Shown here: positions 50,517 to 59,195 of the stretch, piece after piece
Layout of the letters: every line of letters starts with the position of its first letter
Position numbering within the stretch: the first letter of the stretch is position 1
From: Halorubrum ezzemoulense DSM 17463
GTDB taxonomy: Archaea > Halobacteriota > Halobacteria > Halobacteriales > Haloferacaceae
Reading direction: 5' to 3'
Length of the DNA: 64,000 nt
Assembly: GCF_002114285.1 (NCBI RefSeq)
Contig: NZ_NEDJ01000004.1
Coordinates: 1 to 64,000 of the forward strand
The notes under the pieces: generated by a model
The model's database searches: none
What the model was told of the DNA's origin: nothing
The model's input: the letters and a program-made list of their open reading frames with translations, nothing else
Position numbers and translations under genes: made by a program

Positions 50517-50915
50517 ATGGGTGAGAAGCGGTCTAACCACACGGTGTACAACGTCAACTACCACTTCGTGTGGTGGCCGAAGTACCGCCACGCGATACTC
50601 GCACCAATCGAGAAATCGCTGGAAGCAAGTTTCCGCGACGTGTGCGACGAATACGGCTACGAGATACTGTCGCTACACATCTCGCCCGACCACGTACATC
50701 TGTTTGTCTCCGCTCACCCGAAGCACTCACCGAGCGAGATTGTACGGACGGTCAAAAGCATCACAGCGCGGGAGATGTGGGAACAGCACGAAGCGTTCTT
50801 GGAAGACTACCTGTGGGGCGGTGGATTCTGGGAGGAATCGTACTACGTTGGGACGGCAGGCGATGTTTCGACCGGCACTATTGAACAGTATATCGAGCGA
50901 ACGGAACACGTTTAG
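50517..50915 (+). CDS. tnpA: IS200/IS605 TnpA Y1 transposase
   Basis: A 132-residue HUH single-strand transposase. The HUH pair is in LHISPDHVHLFVSAHP and the nucleophilic Tyr lies in the C-terminal ESYYVGTAGDVSTGTIEQYI. It starts MGEKRSNHTVYNVNYHFVWW, the standard opening. The length matches active family members and no break is seen, so the element may still move. It is divergent from the ribbon-helix-helix/tnpB pair, with a 47-base shared promoter. Confidence 0.93.
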   Translation: MGEKRSNHTVYNVNYHFVWWPKYRHAILAPIEKSLEASFRDVCDEYGYEILSLHISPDHVHLFVSAHPKHSPSEIVRTVKSITAREMWEQHEAFLEDYLWGGGFWEESYYVGTAGDVSTGTIEQYIERTEHV

Positions 50916-51007
50916 CGGAGCGTACGGCCTTCACCCTCGGGGTCAAGCCCCGAGGCACTCGGCCTGCTCCGCCTGTAGACGGCCGTCAGTTCGTAATCGG
51001 TGGCGGC

Positions 51008-51133
51008 CTACTCTCCAGAAGGATTTTCATCGCGATCGTCCGAGAGGCGCTCCCAGATCTCAGTACAGCCCGCTCCATCAGGAATGTCTGCGAGGTGAGC
51101 GTCGTCGTCTTCAGAGGGCGTATGGTTACTCAT
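51008..51133 (-). CDS. Small acidic protein divergent from the TrmB regulator
   Basis: A 41-residue frame from ATG 51133: MSNHTPSEDDDAHLADIPDG, then AGCTEIWERLSDDRDENPSG. Proteins with this DDDAHLADIPDGAGCTEIWE phrase recur next to TrmB-like genes in haloarchaea (recalled, not searched). The start codon lies inside the operator palindrome at 51125-51145, so its expression is likely controlled by the neighbouring regulator. The function is unknown. It is short but its composition and context support it. Confidence 0.6.
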   Translation of the reverse strand: MSNHTPSEDDDAHLADIPDGAGCTEIWERLSDDRDENPSGE

Positions 51134-51145
51134 TTTCTGAGTAAC
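51125..51145. promoter_or_regulatory. TrmB-type operator, site 1
   Basis: GTTACTC-N7-GAGTAAC between the divergent small gene (start codon at 51133) and the TrmB gene. The identical half-sites and spacing recur at 52164-52184. The pattern fits the TACT-N7/8-GAGTA element described for haloarchaeal TrmB, suggesting autoregulation. Confidence 0.75.
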
Positions 51146-51219
51146 CGTATTAGACGGTGGCACATAATTGTTCCGGCGCCACCAGTACGTACTTACGGAA
51201 CGAATGAGCACGAACATCC

Positions 51220-52095
51220 ATGGCTGATTCCGCAGACGACCTCTTTTCGTTGCTTGATCTGACGGAGTACGAGGCCGACGCCTTAGAGGAACTGCTACTG
51301 TTGGGGCGGACAACAGCGCCCGACCTCGCTGAGGCGACTGGCATCCCAAAGGCGCGGATCTACGGCGTACTCGACGCGCTCTCAGAGGCGGGGTACGTGA
51401 AGGTGATTCCGGGTCGGCCGAAACAGTACGAGCCACACGAGCCGGCAGCGATCGCTGAGCGGGCGGTCGAAAACCGTCGGCACGCATATGAGCGGTTCCG
51501 TGAGGATGTTGAGGCCGTCGAGGAAGCGTTCGTTGATGAATACACACCAGTCCGGGACCGCGGCGTTGATGAACTCAGCCCGACAGAGGACCTATTTCAC
51601 GTGGTCGACGTGGGCGAGCCGAGCGAACAGGAGACGCGGCGGCTCTTTCGCGACGCAGCGGAGGCGGTGTACGTGCTTTCGAAGAGCTTTGGGTACATTG
51701 ACGCGGTCCGGCCTGCGATCCGAAATGCGGTTGACCGCGGCGTCACGGTCGACGTCCTGTTGTTACATCCCGACTCGTTGTCGCCAGACAATCGGCAACG
51801 GCAGGCCGAGATCCGTGAACTGCTCGCCAACGAGTTCCCGTCAGTTACTGTCCGCGTTAGCGACCGCATGCTGCCATGGCGGGGTACGTTCGCTGATCCG
51901 AGTCTCTCGTATGAGTCGGGCCAAGGACTGCTTATGGTCGAACAAGAAGAGGTGCCGAACCACCATCGACAGGCCGCCGTCACCGAGAACCCATCGTTCG
52001 TAGCCGGGATGTGGCAGTATTTCGACCTACTGTGGCGCCATGAGAGCGTTCCAGCTGACCCAGACCCATCAGCCAGCGATACCGTTAGGGAGTGA
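51220..52095 (+). CDS. TrmB-family transcriptional regulator
   Basis: A 291-residue regulator. The N-terminal winged helix (LFSLLDLTEYEADALEELLL then TAPDLAEATGIPKARIYGVL) is followed by a coiled coil (ENRRHAYERFREDVEAVEEA). The rest is a TrmB-type effector domain: FGYIDAVRPAIRNAVDRGVT then VDVLLLHPDSLSP and a late strand GLLMVEQEEVPNHHRQ. TrmB proteins sense sugars or nucleotide-linked metabolites. The shared operator upstream of its own promoter and of the epimerase operon at 52186 suggests it controls this glycan cluster. The ATG at 51220 matches the family's start. Confidence 0.88.
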   Translation: MADSADDLFSLLDLTEYEADALEELLLLGRTTAPDLAEATGIPKARIYGVLDALSEAGYVKVIPGRPKQYEPHEPAAIAERAVENRRHAYERFREDVEAVEEAFVDEYTPVRDRGVDELSPTEDLFHVVDVGEPSEQETRRLFRDAAEAVYVLSKSFGYIDAVRPAIRNAVDRGVTVDVLLLHPDSLSPDNRQRQAEIRELLANEFPSVTVRVSDRMLPWRGTFADPSLSYESGQGLLMVEQEEVPNHHRQAAVTENPSFVAGMWQYFDLLWRHESVPADPDPSASDTVRE

Positions 52096-52163
52096 GGCGA
52101 CCGCCGCGATTCTGAATGGGGCGTTACCAGCGAACAGGATCAACCGGAAAGCCTTTACTCGTA

Positions 52164-52184
52164 GTTACTCGACTATCGAGTAAC
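52164..52184. promoter_or_regulatory. TrmB-type operator, site 2, at epimerase operon start
   Basis: GTTACTC-GACTATC-GAGTAAC ends one base before ATG 52186. It matches site 1 in both half-sites and in the 7-base spacing. An extra half-site (TTTACTCG) lies at about 52154-52161, where a TATA box is expected. Binding here would cover the transcription start and suggests repression. Confidence 0.78.
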
Positions 52185-52185
52185 C

Positions 52186-53334
52186 ATGACGGTCCTACTC
52201 ACCGGTGCCGATGGCTATCTCGGCTGGCCGACCGCGCTGCGACTAGCGGATCGCCTCGACGAGCGCATCCTCTGCGTCGACGACTTCTCGCGGCGCGACT
52301 GGGTCGCCGAGTCGGGGAGCGTTTCCGCGACGCGAATCGAGAGCCCCGAGGAGCGCTTCGAGCGCGTCGAGAACCTCAGCTTGGTCGAGGGCGACCTCGC
52401 TGACCGCGACTTCGTGCTCCAACTGCTGGACACCCACGAACCCGACACCGTGCTACACGCGGCCGCCCAACCCAGCGCGCCCTACTCGTCAATCAACGGC
52501 GAGCGCGCGCTGTACACCCAGCGCAACAACGTCTCGATGACGCTGAACCTGCTTCACGGGCTCCACGAGACGGGCCTGTCGAACACACACTTCATCGAGA
52601 CGACGACCACCGGTATCTACGGGGCGCCGCACTTCCCGATTCCCGAAGGCGGGCTGGAGGTCGACCGGAAGGACGGTTCTGATGAGGTGCCGTTCCCGGC
52701 GATGGGCGGCAGCTGGTACCACCAGACGAAGTCCTTTGATGCGGCGAACATGCGGCTCGCGGAGTCCCAGTTCGACTTCCCGATGAGCGAGGTGCGGACC
52801 GCCATCGTCTACGGCACCGAGAGCGACGAGACGCGTGCCCACGAGAGTCCGACGCGGTTCGACTTCGACTACTACTTCGGCACCGTCGTCAACCGGTTCT
52901 GCGCGCAGGCCGTCGCCGGCTACCCGATCACGGTGTACGGGAAAGGCGAACAGCGCAAGCCGATGGTGAGTCTTGAAGACGCCGTCGAAAGTCTGGTTCG
53001 GTTGGTCGAGCAGGGCCACTCCGGCGACGACGGCATCGACGTGTACAATCAGGTCACCCGGCCGATCGCGATTGTCGAACTCGCCGAGACGATCGCCGAG
53101 GTTGGTGCGGAGTTCGACCTCGACGCCGAGGTGAAACACTACGAGAACCCGCGTGAGGAGGACGAGGAACACAAGATGGAGATGGAGAACGAGCGGTTCC
53201 TCGACCTGGTCGGCGGCCAGCGGCAGGAGCTCGAAGCGGGTATCCGCGACGTGCTCGGGACGCTCGTCGAGGAGCGGGACCGGATCGCGGCCCACGAGGA
53301 CCGGTTCCTGCCGGGCGTGCTGACCGATGAGTGA
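52186..53334 (+). CDS. NAD-dependent epimerase, UDP-sulfoquinovose synthase-like
   Basis: A 382-residue extended short-chain dehydrogenase. The NAD motif is VLLTGADGYLGWPTALRLAD. The middle has AAAQPSAPYSSINGERALYT followed by QRNNVSMTLNLLHGL, which closely parallels the SQD1/SqdB pattern (QxSAPYSxxD, TQxNNVxGTLN). The catalytic part is TTTTGIYGAPHFPIPEG and YHQTKSFDAANMRLAE (YxxxK). It may therefore make UDP-sulfoquinovose or another modified UDP-sugar for the N-glycan. The operator at 52164-52184 touches its start codon. It overlaps the next gene by 8 bases and heads a three-gene operon. Confidence 0.8.
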   Translation: MTVLLTGADGYLGWPTALRLADRLDERILCVDDFSRRDWVAESGSVSATRIESPEERFERVENLSLVEGDLADRDFVLQLLDTHEPDTVLHAAAQPSAPYSSINGERALYTQRNNVSMTLNLLHGLHETGLSNTHFIETTTTGIYGAPHFPIPEGGLEVDRKDGSDEVPFPAMGGSWYHQTKSFDAANMRLAESQFDFPMSEVRTAIVYGTESDETRAHESPTRFDFDYYFGTVVNRFCAQAVAGYPITVYGKGEQRKPMVSLEDAVESLVRLVEQGHSGDDGIDVYNQVTRPIAIVELAETIAEVGAEFDLDAEVKHYENPREEDEEHKMEMENERFLDLVGGQRQELEAGIRDVLGTLVEERDRIAAHEDRFLPGVLTDE

Positions 53335-54316
53335 GTCGGGCGAGACCGACGCCGCCCGCGGCGACGGCCGGCGCGTCCTCGTCACCGGCGGCTGCGGCTA
53401 CATCGGGAGCGCGCTCGTCCCGCGCCTGCTCGACGATTCCCGCGTGAGCGATGTCGTCGTCCTCGACTCGCTGGCGGCGGGCTCGCCGGCACATCTCGCC
53501 GGTTGCGTCGGCGACCGGCTCGACTTCCGCCGCGGCGACGTGCGGGAGTACGGCGCCGTCGAGAGCGCGACTCGCGGCGTCGACGCCGTGATCCACCTCG
53601 CGGCGATCACCGGCGCCGCGTCGACGCACGACCGGCGCGAGGAGACGTTCGCCGTGAACCGCGACGGCACCGAGAACGTGCTCACGGCCGCGGGGAAGTT
53701 CGACGTCGACAGCGTCGTCGTCGCCTCCTCGTGTAACAACTACGGCCGCGCGGCGAGCCGCGACATCGACGAGACGACCGAGCAGAACCCGCTCAACCCG
53801 TACGCCGAGTCGAAGGTCGCCTGCGAGCGCCTGCTCGACGAGGCGGTCGAGGCGTACGACTTCGACGCGACCGCGCTCCGCATGAGCACGAACTACGGCT
53901 GGTCGCCGGGGGTCCGCTTCAACCTCGTGGTGAACCACTTCGTTTTCCGCGGGCTCACCGACCGGCCGCTGACGGTGTACGGCGACGGCTCGAACTGGCG
54001 CCCGTTCATCCACGTGCGCGACGCGGCGAGAGCGTACCTCGACGCCGCCTTGGATCCGGACGCGTGGCCCAAGCGGGTGTACAACGTCGGCTCGAACGAG
54101 GGCAACTACCGCATCGCGGAGATTGCGGAGATCGTCCGCGAGGAGCTCGACCGCGATCTGGACGTGACGTACTTGGAGGACGAACAGCCCGGCCCCTCGT
54201 ATCACGTGAACTTCGACCGCTTGGCCGAGACCGGCTTCGAGACGGAGTGGACGCTGCGGGAGGGCATTCGGGATATCGCGAACGAGCTGACCGGTACGGA
54301 GGCGACCCAAGCATGA
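53327..54316 (+). CDS. NAD-dependent nucleotide-sugar epimerase/dehydratase
   Basis: A 329-residue extended short-chain dehydrogenase starting MSESGETDAARGDGRRVLVT. The NAD motif is VLVTGGCGYIGSALVPRLLD, then HLAAITGAAST, VVASSCNNYGRAAS and the YxxxK pair in NPYAESKVACERLL. VYGDGSNWRPFIHVRDAARA follows. The Ser/Tyr/Lys triad is complete. It sits in the middle of three overlapping epimerase genes and probably performs one step in converting a UDP-sugar. Which sugar cannot be told from sequence alone. Confidence 0.85.
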   Translation: MSESGETDAARGDGRRVLVTGGCGYIGSALVPRLLDDSRVSDVVVLDSLAAGSPAHLAGCVGDRLDFRRGDVREYGAVESATRGVDAVIHLAAITGAASTHDRREETFAVNRDGTENVLTAAGKFDVDSVVVASSCNNYGRAASRDIDETTEQNPLNPYAESKVACERLLDEAVEAYDFDATALRMSTNYGWSPGVRFNLVVNHFVFRGLTDRPLTVYGDGSNWRPFIHVRDAARAYLDAALDPDAWPKRVYNVGSNEGNYRIAEIAEIVREELDRDLDVTYLEDEQPGPSYHVNFDRLAETGFETEWTLREGIRDIANELTGTEATQA

Positions 54317-55353
54317 CAGACACGACACAGACGGAGACGGACGGTGGGACTGGCAACAAGGAAATCGAGTCGCCGACGGTCGCGGTGACGGGCGCGGCCG
54401 GTTACATCGGTAGTCGCGTTGTCGTGGAGTTCCAGGAGGCGTATCCCGACTGGGAGCTCATCGCGATCGACAACCAGTATCGCGGGCAGGTGGATTCGAT
54501 CGGCGACGTCGACATCGAGCACGTGGACGTTCGGAACCGGGACCGGCTGGAGGACGCGCTCGCTGGCGCGGACGTGGTGTGTCACCTCGCGGCGATCAGC
54601 GGCGTCGACGACTGCGACAAGAACCCCGACCTCGCGTACGAGGTGAACGTCACCGGGACGAACAACGTGGCGTGGTTCTGCCGGAAGACGGGCGCAGCGT
54701 TGGCCTTCCCGTTCAGTATGGCCGTGTTAGGCGATCCCGAGGAGTTCCCGATCACGGCCGACCAGCCGCGGGATCCGTTGAATTGGTACGGGCGGACGAA
54801 GTTGCTCGGCGAGCGGTCGATTGAGTCGTTCGCGGACGGCGCGTTCCCGGCGCATCTCTTCCTGAAGTCGAACCTCTACGGCGAACACGGGGTTGACGGA
54901 ACAGAGGTTGGGAAGCCGACCGTGATCAACTTCTTCGTGAACCGGGCGCTCGCCGGTGAAACGTTGACGGTGTACGAGCCCGGGACGCAGGCGCGGAACT
55001 TCGTTCACGTGAAGGACGTGGCGCGGGCATACGTGCGGAGCGCGGAGCGGCTGTTGGGGCAGTTGGAGCGTGGGGAGACCGGGACGGAGACGTATGAAAT
55101 TGCTAGTGACGAGGATATGAGCGTGATGGAGGTCGCGGAGATTGTGCGGGAAACGGCGTCGGAAGAGTGTGGGATCGACGTGGACGTGGAACTGGTCGAG
55201 AATCCGCGGAGCAACGAGACGATGGTTGGAGAGTTCGGGGTTGATATTTCGGATGCGGGAGAGCAGCTTAAATGGAGAATAAAAGCGTGTGTGGCGGCAT
55301 CAGTTCAAGAACTATTGAGAGCAGAGCAAGGCACAAAAGAATGGGAAGGGTAG
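54313..55353 (+). CDS. NAD-dependent nucleotide-sugar epimerase
   Basis: A 346-residue extended short-chain dehydrogenase starting MTDTTQTETDGGTGNKEIES at 54313, 4 bases inside the previous gene. The NAD motif is VAVTGAAGYIGSRVVVEFQE. HLAAISGVDDC is near the middle. The usual SSxxVYG loop reads AFPFSMAVLGDPEEFP, and the catalytic pair is NWYGRTKLLGERSI. The last ~35 residues (DISDAGEQLKWRIKACVAAS and beyond) are encoded by noticeably more AT-rich DNA, just before the insertion-sequence remnants. The C-terminal ELLRAEQ is still family-like, so the gene is probably intact. Confidence 0.83.
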   Translation: MTDTTQTETDGGTGNKEIESPTVAVTGAAGYIGSRVVVEFQEAYPDWELIAIDNQYRGQVDSIGDVDIEHVDVRNRDRLEDALAGADVVCHLAAISGVDDCDKNPDLAYEVNVTGTNNVAWFCRKTGAALAFPFSMAVLGDPEEFPITADQPRDPLNWYGRTKLLGERSIESFADGAFPAHLFLKSNLYGEHGVDGTEVGKPTVINFFVNRALAGETLTVYEPGTQARNFVHVKDVARAYVRSAERLLGQLERGETGTETYEIASDEDMSVMEVAEIVRETASEECGIDVDVELVENPRSNETMVGEFGVDISDAGEQLKWRIKACVAASVQELLRAEQGTKEWEG

Positions 55354-55594
55354 AAAACAAGCTTCGAATTTCGCTCTTGATGGGATGAAAGCCTGCTAAG
55401 TCCCCAGCGCATGGAGTAAGAATGGGGTGCTAAAGGCCGATGCTACACAGGCGTCTTCGAACGCGTGCTCTTGATTAGTCTACGTGCCAAGGAAGCCGCA
55501 TCATGGGACGCCGCCCATCTGTCTGTCCGACAGACGGGCGGCAAGCCCGAATAGGTGTGTCTCTACTCCATGCACTCCCACTCCAGAGGTCACC
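55354..55594. other. Left noncoding part of IS110-like element, with hairpin
   Basis: No gene. A strong hairpin lies at 55510-55542: outer arms GCCGCCC/GGGCGGC and inner arms CTGTC/GACAG. IS110-family elements express a structured bridge RNA from the noncoding DNA before the recombinase gene, and this hairpin is in the right place. A motif ATGAAAGCCTGCTA at 55385-55398 recurs inverted at 56791-56804. Confidence 0.5.
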
Positions 55595-56602
55595 ATGTAC
55601 TACCTCGGAATCGACCTTCACAAGGACGAATCACACGTCGCTGTTTTGGACGATGATGCCGAGGTTGTCGAATAGATTCGTGTCAAAAACGCGAAGCTCG
55701 ACGAAGTTGCCGAAGAATACGCCGGAGCTAAAGAGGTGATCAAAGCAACCAGCAACTACTACACGGTCTACGACACCCTCGACGAACACCTCGACGTGGT
55801 TGTCGCAGATCCGAGCCAAACCAAAGCGATCGGCTATGCTGAGGTGAAAAACGACCGGCCCGACGCGAAGTTGCTCGCGCAACTTCGCCGAGCCGGCATG
55901 ATCGCTGAGAGTTATATTCCGTCCGAAGAGCTCCGACAGCGCCGCGCACTTGTGCGCGGCCGGAAGCGATTAGTTGAGAAACGTACGGACTTCAAAAACG
56001 AAGTCCACGCTCTCCTCGACAAACACGGGATCACCTACGACTGGGATCCATTCAGTGTGAACGGGCGAGACATCCGCGCCGGCGAGGATGTCTCGCTCGG
56101 GGTCGTCGGCGATCAGTCGATAGAGTCGTTCCTCTCGATCATCGACGAGTTAACCGCTCGGATCGAGGAACTCGAATCGTTGATCGAAGAAACTGCTTCG
56201 TCTCTTGAGGAGGCGCAGCTGTTGATGACGATTCCTAGCGTAAGTTTCTATTCGTCGCTGCTGATCACCTCGGAGATCGGTGAGATCGACCGATTTGATG
56301 AGGCGAAGCAGGTGGTGAGTTACCTGGGATTGGATCCGGCCGTCCGCGAGTCAGGGGACTCGCGGACGGAAGGTTCAATCTCGAAGCGCGAAAGTGGAGA
56401 ATTACGCTGGATCCTCGTTCAGTGCGTTTAAACAGCGGTTCACCGGTGTAACGATCCGTATCTTGGACGGTTTTACCCTCGATTGAAACAGAGGAAGAAT
56501 CATCAGATAGCAATCGTCGCAACGGCGCGAAAACTGCTCGTGTCAATCTTCCATATGCTGGAGCGTGAGGAAGTGTATGATTCACCAGAGGTGAGTGCCT
56601 GA
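55595..56602 (+). pseudogene. IS110-family transposase with two in-frame stops
   Basis: From ATG 55595 (MYYLGIDLHKDESHVAVLDD) to TGA 56600-56602 one frame is readable. It is broken by TAG 55673-55675 and TAA 56429-56431. The DEDD-type N-terminus (GIDLHKD, VVVADPSQTKAIG, NDRPDAKLLAQLRRAGM) and the C-terminal Ser region (MTIPSVSFYSSLLITSEIGE, then SYLGLDPAVRESGD and RTEGSISKRESGELRW) are both clear. Without the stops it would be a full-length transposase. Both lesions are in frame, so the element has decayed by point mutation and is inactive. Confidence 0.85.
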
Positions 56603-56827
56603 AGGCCGCGGCCCGGCGGCCCTCATCGGCCGGCCGCAGCGGTCGTAAGCTACAGCTGTCCCTTCACGTTCTGACCGCCTGCCGGCTGGTTCCTGAACCA
56701 CCACGGTGCCTGCTTGCGGTCTCTCTTTCGTGATCAAGATCGGATCGATCCCGGCAAAAAATATAGTATCGCAGACGTGGTTTGTTGAGCTAGCAGGCTT
56801 TCATAGGTGAAGTACGTTGTTGGTGAG
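56603..56827. other. Spacer between two broken insertion sequences
   Basis: No gene. It contains GC-rich inverted stretches just after the IS110 frame (GGCCGCGGCCCGGCGGCC near 56605) and the word TAGCAGGCTTTCAT at 56791-56804. That word begins the end of the next element and is the inverse of the motif at 55385-55398. Confidence 0.45.
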
Positions 56828-57706
56828 TCAGAGAAGTTCTCGAATAATCTGTTTCAGTGCTTCTCCTCTCGGTTTGCGGAGGATTCGTCGCTGAAGTTGG
56901 AGCGGTCTGAGATGCGCTGTCAGTTTGTTCTTTGAGACGCCTCGATGTGGCGAGAGCCACCGTCGCGCCAGCGACGCGTGGCTCTCGCACGTGTTCACGT
57001 GCGCGTCTCCATCAACGTACTCGCCGTCACCGTGAATAACTGCTTCTCGGTGGAAGTTCTCGTCACCGTCAAGCGGATCGTAGGCCCGAAATCCGTCCGT
57101 ATAGACAGTCAGCGACTCTTCCTTGTGGTTGTCGAGAAAGAGTCGTACCGTCGCTTCGTCGGCGGATTTCGCCGGGACGATGTACCGCTGACCGGTACCG
57201 CGATCAACGAGCGTGAATACCGGCGGTTTGTCCTCTTCATGCGTTCCTCGTCCGCGTTTCGAGAGCGCACGCGAGTGCGACCCTCGGTCGCGCTTGCGGC
57301 CTTTCTTCCCGGCAGAAACGTAGAACTCGTCGATCTCAACCGGGCCAACGAGAGAGATGTCTGGCGCGTCGGGCGTTCTGGCGAACTGCTCGACGCGCCA
57401 GCAGAGCGAGCGATACGAAACGTCGATTTCAGCGTCTAGCTGGCGGATACTCGTGTTGAACCGGAGGAGCGAGTAGAACGCGAACAACAGCTTGAGGCCA
57501 ATCTTCGCGTGCGCGAAGATCGTGCCGGTCTTGTCGTTGAACGTGCGGTCGCAATCCTTACACAGATACCGTTGGTACTCTCAATAGCTGCCGTGTTTGA
57601 TCACCGATTCAGACCGGCAGCGCGGGCAGAGGCCCTCGCGCCAGCGAACCTGCTCCAGCAGGTTTGCGGCGCTCGCCTCTGAGCTCAGCAATTCAAATGG
57701 GAACAT
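56828..57706 (-). pseudogene. IS1595-family (ISXO2-like) transposase with one in-frame stop
   Basis: From ATG 57706 the frame reads MFPFELLSSEASAANLLEQV, then the zinc ribbon WREGLCPRCRSESVIKHGSY. It is broken by TGA at 57581-57583, then goes on EYQRYLCKDCDRTFNDKTGT through the transposase domain: VEIDEFYVSAGKKGRKRDRG, VYTDGFRAYDPL and HVNTCESHASLARRWLSPHR. The DDN/E-type acidic residues and both CxxC pairs are visible. Only one stop separates it from an intact gene, so loss is recent. Activity would need readthrough. Confidence 0.85.
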
Positions 57707-58073
57707 TATGTTCGGGTGACGCGTTCGCGTCACGCTTGCCCGCTACGCTTTCACAGCGACAGCTCTACCCAACCAACAATCTGCTTCGGAAGAGCGTCGA
57801 ATTTCAACGTGTATTGGACCAGTGTGAGCCACATGGAATGTACTTGGTTATCAGATCTGTTTGCTTGACCTGGTTAGGATAAAAACACAGCAGTCAACAT
57901 TCGAGTGGTCCATGTCAGGAACTGGTGATTGAAGTGAGAATCCGCAGCTCTTGGTCCAGAAAGTCACTACACGAGGTGAGTAATCATATCTGTGACGACG
58001 TGAGCGCTGATAAGTCTCTATCTCACTGGTAAATACCGCGAGATATATTAATTCCCTATCCGGCTTTCATTAC
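57707..58073. other. Intergenic region with promoter for the glycosyltransferase gene
   Basis: No gene is seen in about 370 bases. The first part is probably the remaining end of the IS1595-like element; no matching terminal repeat could be placed. Near the right end, GATATATTA (58042-58050) is a good TATA box about 25-30 bases before ATG 58074. Confidence 0.55.
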
Positions 58074-59195
58074 ATGCGCGTCCTATATCTAACCGAGGAA
58101 TCTATCTCTTTTACTGGCGCGATGGTTCGAGGGGGCGCAATCCATGTCCGTAATGTCGTCACCGGCCTCCGCGAGCGAGGTCATGATGTGACACTCCTTG
58201 ACTGGAACAACACTCCTGAGCGGCCATTTCAAGTATCAATCTCTCCTCGATTTCGGATTGTCGAAGGGCCGCTCCGAACAGTTACCCACGCAGTACAAGC
58301 TGGGAAGCGACATAACGTAGATGTACTCGTGTCAAAGACACGTAAGACATATATACCGGGATTGATCGCAGCACGACGGCTGGGTGTCCCTCATGTCGTC
58401 CATGTAGGCTCGAGCCTAGATCCACCTGTCAACAGGATGTATGATCGCCTTGATCTAGCGTCGTTTTCAGCACGCTTGCGGGCACCACACGACGGTTATT
58501 TTGTTGTCTGTGAACATATTGGCAATCAGCTTCGAAACCAAGGTGTACCCGCCAAACGAATCTTCGACGTACGCAACGCTGTCGATGTGGATCGTTTTCA
58601 CCCCGATACGATTCCAGAGCCACTCGCCAATCGATTTAGAAACCGCCTCGATAGTGCTGATACAACAGATGATACGCTCAAGCTCGGGTTTGTTGGCGGC
58701 CTCCAATCGTACAAAGGACTTGATGATCTAGCGGCCGCTCTGAATCAGGCGAACAGCAAGTGGCACCTGCTAGTGGCTGGTGATGGTCCAAGACGAAACC
58801 AACTGGCCGATCGATTTGGAAATCAAGCGACATTCCTCGGGTCAGTACCGTACGAGCAGATCCCCGCTTTATACCACGAGTTCGACATATTCGTGCTGCC
58901 TTCTCACACCGAAGGGTTGCCACGGGTTATCCTCGAAGCGCAGGCGACGGCGACTCCCGTTGTGGCGACGCGAGTTGGCGGAGTCCCGAAAGTGATCAGG
59001 AACGAGGAGACTGGACTGCTGTGTGACGCCCACGATCCAGCTGGCTTGGCGACGCAGCTGGACCGGCTGGCCAACAAGGACATGCTCGCCGACTATCTCG
59101 GAAAGAACGGTCGGGCTACGGTCGAGGCCGAGTTTTCTTGGGACAAACTGTACGAGCGATACGAACGCTACCTAGATCGAGTGGTCATGCGATGA
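58074..59195 (+). CDS. Family 4 glycosyltransferase
   Basis: A 373-residue GT-B enzyme. The N-terminal domain opens MRVLYLTEESISFTGAMVRG with the glycine loop and INV..GLRERGHDVTL-style strand (VVTGLRERGHDVTLLDW). The C-terminal nucleotide-sugar domain has LGFVGGLQSYKGLDDLAAAL, GDGPRRNQLADRFG, FVLPSHTEGLPRVILEAQAT and the ATPVVATRVGGVPKVI loop, where the E of EGLPRVILE binds the donor. It adds one sugar to a lipid-linked glycan on the cytoplasmic side. The leaderless start follows the TATA box at 58042. Its stop overlaps the flippase start (ATGA), and GC content is lower than in the first 29 kb. Confidence 0.9.
   Translation: MRVLYLTEESISFTGAMVRGGAIHVRNVVTGLRERGHDVTLLDWNNTPERPFQVSISPRFRIVEGPLRTVTHAVQAGKRHNVDVLVSKTRKTYIPGLIAARRLGVPHVVHVGSSLDPPVNRMYDRLDLASFSARLRAPHDGYFVVCEHIGNQLRNQGVPAKRIFDVRNAVDVDRFHPDTIPEPLANRFRNRLDSADTTDDTLKLGFVGGLQSYKGLDDLAAALNQANSKWHLLVAGDGPRRNQLADRFGNQATFLGSVPYEQIPALYHEFDIFVLPSHTEGLPRVILEAQATATPVVATRVGGVPKVIRNEETGLLCDAHDPAGLATQLDRLANKDMLADYLGKNGRATVEAEFSWDKLYERYERYLDRVVMR

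Larger units (their letters stand above)
49026..50960. mobile_element. IS200/IS605-type element with divergent tnpA and tnpB
   Basis: About 1.9 kb holding tnpB (leftward), a small ribbon-helix-helix gene and tnpA (rightward). Ends are placed by hairpins: GCCTCGG/CCGAGGC at 49028-49050 beyond tnpB and CCTCGGGG/CCCCGAGG at 50935-50955 beyond tnpA. Both share the loop-side word TCAAGCC. There are no terminal inverted repeats and no target duplication, as expected for this HUH family. It interrupts a winged-helix gene. Exact ends to within a few bases are not certain. Confidence 0.85.
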
